The notes under the pieces: generated by a model
The model's database searches: none
What the model was told of the DNA's origin: nothing
Seen by the model: the letters and a program-made list of their open reading frames with translations, nothing else
In this document: in pieces, positions 1-7,575 of the stretch
How the letters are laid out: each line of letters opens with the position of its first letter
How positions within the stretch are numbered: position 1 is the first letter of the stretch
From: Pseudomonadota bacterium
GTDB lineage: Bacteria; Pseudomonadota; Gammaproteobacteria; Burkholderiales; Thiobacillaceae
Assembly (NCBI GenBank): GCA_021802595.1
Contig: JAJZRT010000041.1
Location: forward strand, 1 to 12,620
Length of the DNA stretch: 12,620 nt
Reading direction: 5' to 3'
Made by a program: the position numbers and the translations under genes

Positions 1-916
1 CCAGTGCCGCCAGCCCGCGCCGGATCAGCAACCGGTCCCAGCGGCTGCGATCCTGCTCCAGCAGCAGCACCGGATTGCCCGCCGGGTCGACGCGCGCGGC
101 GAGCCGCGAGGCCTGGATTTCCATCAACGCGAGCAGGCCGTGCACCTCGGCAACCCCGGGCAGCCGGCTCGCCAGTGCACGCGCCAGGCGCTGCGCCTCC
201 TCGCACAGCGCGGGGCGCGTCCAGTCGTCGCCGGCGGTGGCGGCGTAACCTTCGTTGAAGACCAGGTAGAGCACTTCCAGCACCGAGGGCAACCTCGCAT
301 GCAGTTCTGCGCCGCGCGGCGTCTCGAAAGGCACGTGCGCTTCGGCCAGCGTGCGCTTGGCACGCACGATGCGCTGGGCGATGGTGGCGGGCGGCTTGAG
401 ATAGGCGCGCGCGATCTCCTCCACCGAGAGGCCGCCGACCACTTTCAGCGTCAGCGCCGCGCGTGCCTCGGGCGAGAGCAGCGGATGGCAGGCGGTGAAT
501 ACCAGCGCGAGCAGGTCGTCGCCGATGTCGTCGTCGAGCGCGGCGTCGACCATGTCGGCGAAATCGGCTTCGCGGATCGCATGCTGCGCATCGAGATCGA
601 CGGCAAGTTCGGCGTGCTTGGGCGCGGCCTGCGCGCGATGGCGCAGCAGGTCGAGCGCGCGCCGTTTCGCCGCCGTGGTCAGCCAAGCCGCGGGATTGTC
701 GGGCAAGCCCTCGGCGGGCCAGTGTTCCAGCGCCGCCACCAGCGCGTCCTGCGCGCACTCCTCCGCCAGCCCCAGGTCGCGCGTGATCCGCGCGACGGCA
801 GCGACAACCCGGGCCGATTCGATGTGCCAGATCGCCGCGAGCGTGTCGCCGACCGCGCTGCGGGGTGCGCCCATCGTGTCAGGCAGGGAGGGGGCATCGC
901 CACCGCTGCAGGCCAT
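1..916 (-). CDS. ECF42-group RNA polymerase sigma factor (partial, C-terminus off the left edge)
   Basis: This is an extracytoplasmic-function sigma factor that should direct RNA polymerase to a small set of promoters. 305 codons are visible. A sigma-2 region spans about residues 27-95 (including WLTTAAKRRALDLLRHRA), and a sigma-4 helix-turn-helix about 135-190 (LSVEEIARAYLKPPATIAQR). A long C-terminal extension begins near residue 200, with FNEGYAATAGDDW at 220-232. That extension (DUF6596/TPR-like) is the hallmark of the ECF42 group; members are usually about 400-420 residues, so roughly 100 residues lie outside the window. The ATG at 916 is one base after the stop of the upstream VOC gene, with a GGGAAG-like site before it, so translation is probably coupled. 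A second ATG at codon 15 lacks a visible ribosome site. No anti-sigma gene is seen. ECF42 genes are known to neighbour DGPF proteins, as here. The family call is strong; the inducing signal is unknown. Confidence 0.93.
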   Translation of the reverse strand, partial: MACSGGDAPSLPDTMGAPRSAVGDTLAAIWHIESARVVAAVARITRDLGLAEECAQDALVAALEHWPAEGLPDNPAAWLTTAAKRRALDLLRHRAQAAPKHAELAVDLDAQHAIREADFADMVDAALDDDIGDDLLALVFTACHPLLSPEARAALTLKVVGGLSVEEIARAYLKPPATIAQRIVRAKRTLAEAHVPFETPRGAELHARLPSVLEVLYLVFNEGYAATAGDDWTRPALCEEAQRLARALASRLPGVAEVHGLLALMEIQASRLAARVDPAGNPVLLLEQDRSRWDRLLIRRGLAAL

Positions 917-917
917 C

Positions 918-1319
918 TCAGCTTCCCGCCGGGGAATTCATCTGAAAGACCTCCCAGACGTGTCCATCCAGATCCTGGAAGCCGTGCTGGTACATGAAGC
1001 CATGATCCTGCGGCGCGCCGTAGGTGTTGCCGCCAGCGGCCACGGCGTCCTTCACCATCGCCTCCACCACCACACGCGACTCCAGTTGCAGGGCCAGCAG
1101 CATTTCGGTCGCGGCGCGCGCATCGGCGGGCGGATGCGGCGCAAAACCGGCGAAGCGTTCGCGCGTGAGCAGCATGGCGTAGATGTTCTCGCCGACGATC
1201 ATGCAGGTGGCGGTGTCGTCGGTGAAATCCGGATTGAAGGCAAAGCCGAGCCGGGTGAAGAAGGCGATGGACGCCGCAAGGTCGGCCACGGGCAGGTTGA
1301 CGAAAATTTGCTTGACCAT
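918..1319 (-). CDS. VOC family protein (glyoxalase/bleomycin-resistance fold), 133 aa
   Basis: A small cytoplasmic protein of the vicinal oxygen chelate superfamily. It opens with a beta strand and helix typical of the fold (VKQIFVNLPVADLAASIAFF, residues 2-21). It closes with DLDGHVWEVFQM (117-128), where the glutamate at 123 sits in the usual metal-ligand position. The first-strand position that normally carries a His or Gln ligand is not obvious, so metal-dependent catalysis is uncertain. The length is normal for a single-module VOC protein that dimerises. The start is fixed by an AAGGAG site about 8 bases upstream, inside the end of the preceding gene, which stops 2 bases before this ATG. 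The sigma factor gene follows after 1 base. The substrate cannot be read from the sequence. Many such proteins are loosely called lactoylglutathione lyase or extradiol dioxygenase without proof. Confidence 0.88.
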   Translation of the reverse strand: MVKQIFVNLPVADLAASIAFFTRLGFAFNPDFTDDTATCMIVGENIYAMLLTRERFAGFAPHPPADARAATEMLLALQLESRVVVEAMVKDAVAAGGNTYGAPQDHGFMYQHGFQDLDGHVWEVFQMNSPAGS

Positions 1320-1321
1320 GC

Positions 1322-1807
1322 TCAGTCTCCTTTTGCCGCGGCGCGTTCGAGCACGGCGACGTCGAGTCTCTTCATGTGCATCATGGCTTCCATGACCCGC
1401 CCGGCGGCAGGGCCGGACAGCAGTTCGATCAGCCGGTCCGGCACGATCTGCCATGAAAGTCCGTAGCGGTCGGCAAGCCAGCCGCACTGTTGCGCTTCCA
1501 CCGGTCCGCCTGCGCCGAGCCTGTCCCAATAATGATCGACCTCGGCCTGCGTCCTGCAATGCACGACGAAAGACACCGCCGGACTGAACCTGAAATGCGG
1601 CCCGCCATTGAGCGCAGTGAAGTGCTTGCCGTCGAGTTCGAATTCGACCGTCATCACCGACCCTGGGGCCTGGCCGTGCTGCTCCCGGCCCGCTTCGCTG
1701 TAGCGCGTGACCTGGAGGATGCGCGAGTCGGGGAAGATGGAAACATAGTGCTCGGCGGCGGCTTCGGCCGTGCCGTCGAACCAGAGAAAGGGGGTGATGG
1801 TGTCCAT
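1322..1807 (-). CDS. PhnB-type VOC protein (3-dmu-9_3-mt domain), 161 aa
   Basis: A PhnB-like member of the VOC superfamily, the domain often named 3-demethylubiquinone-9 3-methyltransferase although that activity is not established for most members. Diagnostic stretches are TITPFLWFDGTAEAAAEHYV (residues 3-22), FPDSRI, VEFELDGKHFTALNGGPHF (54-72) and GWLADRYGLSWQIVP (109-123). This order is typical of the family, as is the length. The ATG at 1807 is preferred over upstream in-frame starts because a GGAG site lies 7-10 bases upstream and the homology begins there. It is the first gene behind the ECF42-type promoter at 1851-1877, and it overlaps the ribosome site of the next VOC gene, giving a tight unit of PhnB-VOC, VOC and sigma factor. 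It acts in the cytoplasm; the substrate is unknown. Confidence 0.9.
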   Translation of the reverse strand: MDTITPFLWFDGTAEAAAEHYVSIFPDSRILQVTRYSEAGREQHGQAPGSVMTVEFELDGKHFTALNGGPHFRFSPAVSFVVHCRTQAEVDHYWDRLGAGGPVEAQQCGWLADRYGLSWQIVPDRLIELLSGPAAGRVMEAMMHMKRLDVAVLERAAAKGD

Positions 1808-1850
1808 GATGGCTCCTGCGGTGGAAGACGGAACAGCCCGCCGACTTGAC

Positions 1851-1877
1851 GACGGCTGGCGCACCGGCGGATCGACA
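1851..1877 (-). promoter_or_regulatory. ECF42-type promoter P3 (TGTCGA-N17-CGTC)
   Basis: On the minus strand TGTCGA (1877-1872) is followed by exactly 17 bases and then CGTC (1854-1851). The ATG of the PhnB-VOC gene lies 43 bases further on. The same pattern with the same spacing occurs at 5219-5245 and 7986-8012. It matches the TGTCGA / CG(A/T)C motif I recall from work on ECF42 promoters in Streptomyces. Because this unit ends with the sigma factor gene, the site would give positive autoregulation. That role is inferred. Confidence 0.82.
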
Positions 1878-1895
1878 TGACGCGCCCGGCCCGAT

Positions 1896-1910
1896 CCGGA
1901 AAATTTCCGG
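1896..1910. repeat. 15-bp quasi-palindrome upstream of promoter P3
   Basis: The sequence CCGGAAAATTTCCGG has 7-base inverted arms (CCGGAAA / TTTCCGG) around a single central base. It lies 18 bases upstream of the TGTCGA box of promoter P3, in the gap between the YCII gene (stop at 1924) and the PhnB-VOC gene. Its position would suit an operator or an A/T-rich upstream element. No second copy was seen at the other two promoters, so this is only a candidate. Confidence 0.3.
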
Positions 1911-1923
1911 CCCGCCGCCTGCG

Positions 1924-2298
1924 TCAGGCCTCCAGCCCCAGCGCCCGCGTCTGCGGATCGTCCGCGACGGGGCGAACCTCGACGCAGCCGCGCTGCGCGC
2001 CGGGGATGCGCGCGGCGATGGCGAGCGCGGCATCCATGTCCGGTGCGTCGATCAGGTAGTAGCCGCCCAGCAGTTCACGGGTTTCGGCGAACGGGCCGTC
2101 GGTCACGCGCGTGCGGCCGTCGCGCACACGCAGTGTTTTCGCGGTCGCGGCGGGCAACAGGCGGTTGCCGGAAACGAAATGGCCGTCGCGCTTGATCGCC
2201 TCGGTGAAGGCCAGGTATTCGTCGAAATGCGCCGCACGGTCGGCGGGTTCCAGGTCTTCCATCATCTGCTCGGCGCAGATCAGGAAAATGAATTTCAT
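1924..2298 (-). CDS. YCII-related (DGPF domain) protein, 124 aa
   Basis: A small cytoplasmic protein of the YCII-related family, with a ferredoxin-like alpha/beta fold. The N-terminus MKFIFLICAEQ is the typical first strand. DGPF occurs at residues 67-70 within RVTDGPFAETRELLGGYYLI, and the last strand (CVEVRPV) is present. The ATG at 2298 has an AAGGAG site about 7 bases upstream. YCII-type proteins carry a conserved acidic residue and are thought to bind or transform small molecules, but no activity is established for the DGPF branch. Their best-known trait is genetic linkage to ECF42 sigma factors, which is met here. It follows the YdeI-like gene after 71 bases with no ECF42 motif between them, so it probably belongs to the unit starting at promoter P2. 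Confidence 0.92.
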   Translation of the reverse strand: MKFIFLICAEQMMEDLEPADRAAHFDEYLAFTEAIKRDGHFVSGNRLLPAATAKTLRVRDGRTRVTDGPFAETRELLGGYYLIDAPDMDAALAIAARIPGAQRGCVEVRPVADDPQTRALGLEA

Positions 2299-2369
2299 GC
2301 TCGCTCCTTGGGCGGGGGACGCTAAAAGCGGACGGATTGATCAAGCGATGGTTGCTGTTGATGAATCGA

Positions 2370-2999
2370 TCACGCGTGCAGCCTTTCGTGACGCGCCAGC
2401 ATTTGCACGAACTGGGCAATTTTCTTCGCGCGCGTTTCGGCCTTTCTGGCAGTCTGGATCCTGAACAGGATGGCATATCGATTCCGGCTGTCGAGTGTTT
2501 CAAAGAAATCTTTGGCGCGCGGATTGCCGTCCAGTGCGGACTGGAAGTCATCCGGCACAGTGGCCTTGCTCGCCGATTCATACGCGGCATCCCAGCGCCC
2601 GTCGCTTCTGGCTTGCTCAACCGCCTGGCGCCCCGATGGTTTCATTTTTCCGGCTTCAATCAGGGCAAGCGCCTTATCCCTGTTGATCTTCGACCAAACA
2701 CTTTTGTCCGAGCGCCGCGTGAATTTCTGGAGCCAGAACTGTTCGTTGTGGCTCTTCTTTTGTCCATCTATCCACCCGAAGCAAAGCGCGATCTCAATGG
2801 CCTCATCATAGGAAACGGACAGTACGCCAGCCCCTTTTTTCGCGAGCTGCAGCCAGAGTCCGGGTGATGTACTGTGGTTATCGGTCAGCCAGCCGGCCCA
2901 GTCTTCCTGTTGCTCGAAATGCCGGATCGGCAGCGTTTCAGAAGGGCTGGATCGCGGTTTCATCTCTTTGTTTCCCGACGCACCATTGGCAGGTTCCAT
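2370..2999 (-). CDS. YdeI/OmdA family protein, 209 aa
   Basis: A member of the YdeI / OmpD-associated family, named after an Escherichia coli protein linked to bacteriocin and peptide tolerance; the biochemical role is not known. Diagnostic stretches are AIEIALCFGWIDGQKK (67-82), WLQKFTRRSDKSVWSKIN (89-106) and LIEAGKMKPSG (113-123). A basic C-terminal region (RKAETRAKKIAQFVQMLARHERL) is also typical. The length is usual for the family. The ATG at 2999 lies 3 bases after the stop of the MoaD-like gene, implying coupling. A second ATG at 2963, with AAAGAG directly before it, is possible and fits the homology slightly better. The coding region is visibly poorer in G+C than its neighbours (about 47% in 2641-2700), suggesting more recent acquisition. 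No signal peptide or membrane segment is seen. Confidence 0.9.
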   Translation of the reverse strand: MEPANGASGNKEMKPRSSPSETLPIRHFEQQEDWAGWLTDNHSTSPGLWLQLAKKGAGVLSVSYDEAIEIALCFGWIDGQKKSHNEQFWLQKFTRRSDKSVWSKINRDKALALIEAGKMKPSGRQAVEQARSDGRWDAAYESASKATVPDDFQSALDGNPRAKDFFETLDSRNRYAILFRIQTARKAETRAKKIAQFVQMLARHERLHA

Positions 3000-3002
3000 G
3001 TC

Positions 3003-3323
3003 TCAGCCGCCCGCGATGGCACCGACGATGAGCAACGGCTCGCGGCCCGTGGCCACGTCGCCGGGCAGCCGTGCATCGGGGGCGAGACTCGACAGGTCTT
3101 CCTGGCAGGCATAGAAGCGCACCAGCGGACGCCGCCGGCCGGTATCGCGGTCGCGCACGGCGCCGGCAAGCACAGGGTAGGCCGACTCAAGTGCATCGAG
3201 CACGGCGGCGAGCGTCACCGGGCCAGGAATATCGAGTTCGAGCTCAGCACCGCAGTGCGCCAGCGTATAGAGCGGATACGGCAGGACGACGTGCACCGTA
3301 GCCCTATCTGACCGCGTGGCCAT
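3003..3323 (-). CDS. MoaD/ThiS-like ubiquitin-fold protein ending in Gly-Gly, 106 aa
   Basis: A small beta-grasp protein resembling MoaD and ThiS, the sulfur carriers of molybdopterin and thiamine synthesis. It has an early hydrophobic strand (VHVVLPYPL, residues 10-18). Next comes the pattern [20 protein letters not shown] (27-46), which matches the 'strand, then TVGELLDAL helix' of MoaD, followed by [13 protein letters not shown]. It ends with [10 protein letters not shown], and the terminal Gly-Gly is what E1-like enzymes activate in this fold. No MoaB/ThiF-type E1 or MoaE partner is in the window. The ATG at 3323 is one base after the stop of the Asp-box protein gene, so the two are translated as a pair. 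I recall MoaD-like genes next to Asp-box propeller genes in other genomes. A role as sulfur carrier or protein modifier is inferred. Confidence 0.82.
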   Translation of the reverse strand: MATRSDRATVHVVLPYPLYTLAHCGAELELDIPGPVTLAAVLDALESAYPVLAGAVRDRDTGRRRPLVRFYACQEDLSSLAPDARLPGDVATGREPLLIVGAIAGG

Positions 3324-3324
3324 G

Positions 3325-4437
<1,113 letters not shown>

Positions 4438-4453
4438 GGTTTGCTCTCCTTGT

Positions 4454-4810
4454 TCATTTCACGTAGCACGGCGCGCACTCGCGCACCTCGACGCTGGCGA
4501 AGCGCGCGGCGGGGCAGGTTTCGGCGATGCGCACGGCTTCGTCGCGGCTGGCGCATTCGATCAGATAGAAGCCGCCGATCATTTCGCGTGCTTCGGCGAA
4601 GGGGCCGTCGATCAAGCTGGGCGTGCCGCTGCGCAACTGGATACGCACGCCGTGGCTGTCCGGGCGCAGCGATTCGCTGGCGAGCAACTGCCCGCGCGCG
4701 GCGAGACCCTGGCCGAATTCGACCATTTCGGCGTACAGCCCGCGTCCCTCGTCCTCACTGCGGGTGTCGCGCTGGCCGCGCGGCTCGACGATCAACAGCA
4801 TGAATTTCAT
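4454..4810 (-). CDS. YCII-related (DGPF domain) protein, 118 aa
   Basis: A DGPF-type YCII-family protein. It begins [10 protein letters not shown] and has DGPF at residues 68-71 in [20 protein letters not shown], with the closing strand SVEVRE near 106-111. The start at 4810 is chosen because a GAGGAAGG site precedes it and the family homology begins exactly there; longer in-frame extensions are not supported. It lies directly after the frameshifted VOC gene, whose ancestral stop would be 50 bases upstream, and before the Asp-box protein gene. Two cysteines sit close together near the C-terminus (residues 112 and 115), which is unlike the other YCII paralogues here. The activity is unknown; linkage to the ECF42 regulon is the main clue. 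Confidence 0.92.
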   Translation of the reverse strand: MKFMLLIVEPRGQRDTRSEDEGRGLYAEMVEFGQGLAARGQLLASESLRPDSHGVRIQLRSGTPSLIDGPFAEAREMIGGFYLIECASRDEAVRIAETCPAARFASVEVRECAPCYVK

Positions 4811-4860
4811 TTTGCCTTCCTCATTTCGGGGGTTCATGGATTTCCACCCCATGGCACCCC

Positions 4861-5170
4861 TCATTGCATGGAGTGGGGCCGACGAGGCTGTCATCGGTGT
4901 CATGCACGAGCGCGATGTGGCTGTATTCGCCGACGGACATTTTCGCGCGGAACAGTGTGCCGCCGCCTGGACACACGCCGTCCATCTTCACCAGCGCGCC
5001 GCCCGCGCCCGTGCGATCCATCGCCATGGGAAAGGCCCACATTTCCAGGCCGTCCAGGCTATCAGGGGCTTTCAGGCTTACCAGTGAGATCCCAGCATAC
5101 GCTCGTAGAAAGCGCGCGCACGCGGCATGTTCTCGACGTGGATTTCGAACCAGACGACGGGGTTGTTCAT
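4861..5170 (-). pseudogene. Broken VOC family gene (two frameshifts, internal deletion)
   Basis: The frame from the ATG at 5170 (AAAGGAAA ribosome site before it) encodes MNNPVVWFEIHVENMPRARA, a typical VOC start, but reaches a stop at 5078-5080. Reading on in another frame from 5090 gives ISLVSLKAPDS, GLEMWAFPMAMD, GALVKMDG and KMSVGEYSHIALVHDT, all typical of the same family. A one-base deletion near 5090-5093 (GGG run) explains the break. A second one-base deletion in the CCCC run at 4875-4878 separates this from HSMQ-stop (TGA at 4863-4861), the usual family ending. Even after repair the protein would be only about 103 residues against about 125 for relatives. The missing part is the middle strand-helix between PGG and GGTLF, consistent with a deletion between GGC-rich repeats. 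It is the first gene after promoter P2. Either a decayed gene or, for the single-base changes, sequencing errors. Confidence 0.82.
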
Positions 5171-5218
5171 GGCAGTTTCCTTTCAGAATGGATCGACAGA
5201 CAGGGGCTACATCCACAC

Positions 5219-5245
5219 GACGCGCGATCCCGCCGCATTTCGACA
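5219..5245 (-). promoter_or_regulatory. ECF42-type promoter P2 (TGTCGA-N17-CGTC)
   Basis: TGTCGA (5245-5240) and CGTC (5222-5219) are separated by 17 bases on the minus strand. The site lies in the 90-base gap between the VOC gene ending at 5261 and the broken VOC gene starting at 5170, with 48 bases between CGTC and that ATG. Sequence and spacing are identical to the sites at 1851-1877 and 7986-8012. It would drive the broken VOC gene, YCII, Asp-box propeller, MoaD-like, YdeI-like and YCII genes. Confidence 0.82.
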
Positions 5246-5260
5246 CTGCCCGGCACACAA

Positions 5261-5707
5261 TCACGCGCCGCCGTCGAACAAGGCGTCGTAGCGCCGCTGC
5301 ATCTCCTCCGGCGTCACCGTCTCGATGGCGTGGCCCACCAGCCAGCGGTGGCCGAAGGGGTCGCGCACCGCGCCCGAGCGCTCGCCGTAGAACTGGTCCT
5401 GTGCTGCGCGTTCGAGCGTCGCGCCGGCGGCAAGCGCGCGGGCGAGGACGGCGTCGGCATCGTCCACGTGCAGGTGGATGGTGGTTGCCGTGCCACCAAA
5501 GGCTGCCGGCGCGCGGATGCCGAATTCGGGGAATTCGTCGGACAGCATGATGGTCGCCGGGCCGAATTCGAGTTCGGCGTGGCCGATGCGTCCGCCGGGC
5601 TCGACCAGACGGAATTTTTCGTTTGCGCCGAAGGCGTCGCGGTAGAACGCGATCGCGGCGGAGGTATCGGGCACGCACAGGTAGGCAAAGACTTCATGGA
5701 TGGTCAT
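5261..5707 (-). CDS. VOC/glyoxalase family protein, 148 aa
   Basis: A VOC-superfamily protein with the PhnB/glyoxalase-like layout. It starts with a strand and helix (VFAYLCVPDTSAAIAFYRDA, residues 6-25), followed by GRIGHAELEFGPATIMLSDE (39-58), TIHLHVDDADAVLARALAAG (76-95) and the closing QDQFYGERSGAVRDPFGHRW (103-122). The DPFGHRW motif is common in PhnB-like members. The ATG at 5707 has an AAGGAG site and overlaps the stop of the AraC-type gene by 4 bases (ATGA), so the two are translationally coupled. The C-terminal tail (TPEEMQRRYDALF) is also usual. It is the last gene of the unit starting at promoter P1, before the 90-base gap that carries P2. The substrate is unknown. Confidence 0.9.
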   Translation of the reverse strand: MTIHEVFAYLCVPDTSAAIAFYRDAFGANEKFRLVEPGGRIGHAELEFGPATIMLSDEFPEFGIRAPAAFGGTATTIHLHVDDADAVLARALAAGATLERAAQDQFYGERSGAVRDPFGHRWLVGHAIETVTPEEMQRRYDALFDGGA

Positions 5708-6597
5708 GGCGTGGCTCCTTCGTCGGGGAATGCGCGCATTGTCGGCGCCCGCGAACCTGCCGTCTTGCACGAAACTGACCCGGCCACGCCCATCGGCACA
5801 TGGCTGGCCGCGAGCGGGGCGCGTGCACGGTAAGCCGACGGCGTCATCCCCGCGAATTCGGCGAACTCGCGGCAGAAATGCGCCTGGTCGCTGTAGCCGC
5901 TGCGCTGCGCCAGCGCGGCGAGCGGCAAGGCACCCGCATGCAACGCGTCGAGCGCGCGCCGGAAGCGTTGCAGGCGCAGCCAGGTCTTGGGCGCGAGTCC
6001 TGCAGCTGCGCGGAATGTGCGGATGAAATGGCGGTGGCTCAAGCCGCTTTGCCGCACCGCCTCGGCGACGGGGTCGTCCGTTTGAGTCGAATCGAGCAGC
6101 GCGGCAACGCCGGGATGCACGCCGCGCACGCGCGGCAGGCGCGCGAGCAAGGCGGATTCCAGCAGCGCCAGCCGCGCGTCGGCAGCAGCCGTTTCGACCA
6201 GCCGGGCGCGCAGGCGCTCCGTGTCCGCGCCCCACAGCGCGTCGAGCGGCGCGTGGCATTCGGCGAATTCCGCCGCCGGCACGCCGAACAGCGCGAGTGT
6301 CGCGCCCGGCCGCAAGAGCGCGCCGACCGAGGCCGACGGCGCGGCGAGTTCGCGCCGGTAGTAGCGCGAGCGTGGCCCGCCGAGCATCGCCCAATCCAGC
6401 GCCTGCCAGTGCGCGTCGGCGGCGCCGGCGATCCTGAGCGGCGTGGCGCCGAGCCGGAACACCAGATGCGCGCAGCCGGTGGGCAGCGCGTGTTCGAGTC
6501 GCGGCGCGGCAAATGCAGGCAAGGCCGCGCCGTCGCTCGCCCAGAGTTGCGCGACGAAAGGCCGCAGCGCGGGATGCGGCGGGCGAGTGCGCGTCAT
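5704..6597 (-). CDS. AraC-family transcriptional regulator, 297 aa
   Basis: A DNA-binding regulator. The N-terminal half (about residues 1-150) resembles the small sensory domain of the DUF6597-type AraC proteins (HPALRPFVAQLWASDG, residues 8-23; EHALPTGCAHLVFRLG). The C-terminal half carries two helix-turn-helix motifs: VAEAVRQSGLSHRHFIRTFR (177-196) and LAALAQRSGYSDQAHFCREF (226-245), followed by AGMTPSAYRAR (249-259). It begins 4 bases after the stop of the upstream VOC gene, with only a weak ribosome site, suggesting coupling. The final 27 residues look out of frame: the next frame there reads GRVSFVQDGR, which resembles the usual ending of this family. A one-base loss near 5779-5785 is therefore possible. 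The effector is unknown; the VOC genes on either side are plausible targets. Confidence 0.9.
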   Translation of the reverse strand: MTRTRPPHPALRPFVAQLWASDGAALPAFAAPRLEHALPTGCAHLVFRLGATPLRIAGAADAHWQALDWAMLGGPRSRYYRRELAAPSASVGALLRPGATLALFGVPAAEFAECHAPLDALWGADTERLRARLVETAAADARLALLESALLARLPRVRGVHPGVAALLDSTQTDDPVAEAVRQSGLSHRHFIRTFRAAAGLAPKTWLRLQRFRRALDALHAGALPLAALAQRSGYSDQAHFCREFAEFAGMTPSAYRARAPLAASHVPMGVAGSVSCKTAGSRAPTMRAFPDEGATP

Positions 6598-6601
6598 CGC
6601 T

Positions 6602-7072
6602 TCAAACGCCGGGGCAGCCCTGCTTCGCCGCGGCCCGGATTTCTTCGTCGCTCAGGTCGCGGGTGTGGGTGGCAATCGACCAGCTGTGTCCATACGGGTC
6701 GCGCACCTGGCCGTAGCGGTCGCCCCAGAACATGTCGGCGGCGGGCATGACGGGCGTCGCGCCGGCTTCGACCGCGCGGGCAATGGCAGCGTCCACGTCC
6801 GGCACGTAGAGATGCAGCGTGACCGGCGTGCCGTCGAGCGCGAGTGGCGATTTCATGCCCCATTCGGGATTTTCGTCGACCAGCATCAGCGCCGAGTCGC
6901 CGATTTTCATCAGGCCGTGCATGAGCTTGCCGTCGGGGCCGGGCAGGCGGGCCAGGTCGAGCGCGCCGAAGGCGCGAACGTAGAAATCCATCGCGGCATT
7001 GGCGTCGCGGCAGACGAGGTGGGGAGTGAGGCTGTGCATGCCTGCGGGGACGGGGGAAACGGGGGTGGTCAT
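6602..7072 (-). CDS. PhnB-like VOC family protein, 156 aa
   Basis: A VOC-fold protein of the PhnB-like branch. The order of conserved pieces is SLTPHLVCRDANAAMDFYVR (14-33), GKLMHGLMKIGDSALMLVDE (48-67), VTLHLYVPDVDAAIARAVEA (84-103), then FWGDRYGQVRDPYGHSW (115-131). The WGDRYGxxxDPxGHxW pattern is characteristic of this group. The start at 7072 follows a GGAG site about 8 bases upstream; another Met at residue 12 is possible but lacks a site. The gene lies 42 bases after the YCII gene ending at 7115, across an unusually A/T-rich spacer, and 4 bases before the AraC-type gene. It is probably a dimer in the cytoplasm; the substrate is not known. Confidence 0.9.
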   Translation of the reverse strand: MTTPVSPVPAGMHSLTPHLVCRDANAAMDFYVRAFGALDLARLPGPDGKLMHGLMKIGDSALMLVDENPEWGMKSPLALDGTPVTLHLYVPDVDAAIARAVEAGATPVMPAADMFWGDRYGQVRDPYGHSWSIATHTRDLSDEEIRAAAKQGCPGV

Positions 7073-7114
7073 GGCTGGGCTCCTTGAAAATTTATAGAAA
7101 AAAGACGATGCAAT

Positions 7115-7522
7115 TCAGAAGATGCCGCGCATGCGTTCGATCTCCGGCGACGGCGCGAAGTCGTCCGGCTCGTACAACGGCCGTACCTCGATTTCCGCCG
7201 GCTTGCCGCGCCCGGCGGGGTTGGGGAAGCGCCGCGCCCACTCCATCGCCTCCGCACGCGACTTCACCTGAATGAGGGTGTAGCCGGCGATCAGTTCCCT
7301 CGTTTCGGCAAACGGGCCGTCGATCACCGTGCGCGTGTCGCCTTCGTAACGGATGCGCCAGCCCTGCGCACTGGGTTTCAAGCCCGAGCCGTCGAGCAGC
7401 GCGCCGGCCTGCATCAACTGCCCGTGGTAATCGGCCATGTCGGCCAGCAACCCGGCGTCGGGTGCGGGAGAGGTTTCGGCCTCGGATTCGGCATTGGCCT
7501 TGACGATGATCATGTAGCGCAT
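7115..7522 (-). CDS. YCII-related (DGPF domain) protein, 135 aa
   Basis: A DGPF-type YCII-family protein starting MRYMIIVKAN, with DGPF at residues 68-71 within TVIDGPFAETRELIAGYTLI and a closing strand IEVRPL (111-116). A short C-terminal tail (FAPSPEIERMRGIF) is common in this subgroup. The ATG at 7522 has an AGGAG site about 8 bases upstream. Frame extensions further upstream show no family similarity. It follows the degenerate YCII paralogue after 53 bases and precedes a PhnB-like VOC gene, repeating the YCII-next-to-VOC arrangement seen elsewhere in the window. No ECF42 motif lies directly before it, so it should be read from promoter P1. Confidence 0.92.
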   Translation of the reverse strand: MRYMIIVKANAESEAETSPAPDAGLLADMADYHGQLMQAGALLDGSGLKPSAQGWRIRYEGDTRTVIDGPFAETRELIAGYTLIQVKSRAEAMEWARRFPNPAGRGKPAEIEVRPLYEPDDFAPSPEIERMRGIF

Positions 7523-7575
7523 GACGGTCTCCTGTATGTCGTTTGAATACAGCGGGCGGGAAAGCGCTCCGCCGT

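Noticed and set aside
140..1466. Two long plus-strand open frames opposite the sigma factor and VOC genes
   Set aside because: The minus-strand genes there have clear family motifs; the plus-strand frames are their shadows.
3089..3094. TGTCGA on the minus strand inside the MoaD-like gene
   Set aside because: No matching -10 box at the correct spacing, and it is within a coding region.
5193..5198. Another TGTCGA on the minus strand near P2
   Set aside because: No CGTC-type box at 16-18 bases; it would lie at the ribosome site of the next gene.
7073..7114. A/T-rich spacer with a T-run as a terminator between the YCII and VOC genes
   Set aside because: No stable hairpin precedes the T-run.
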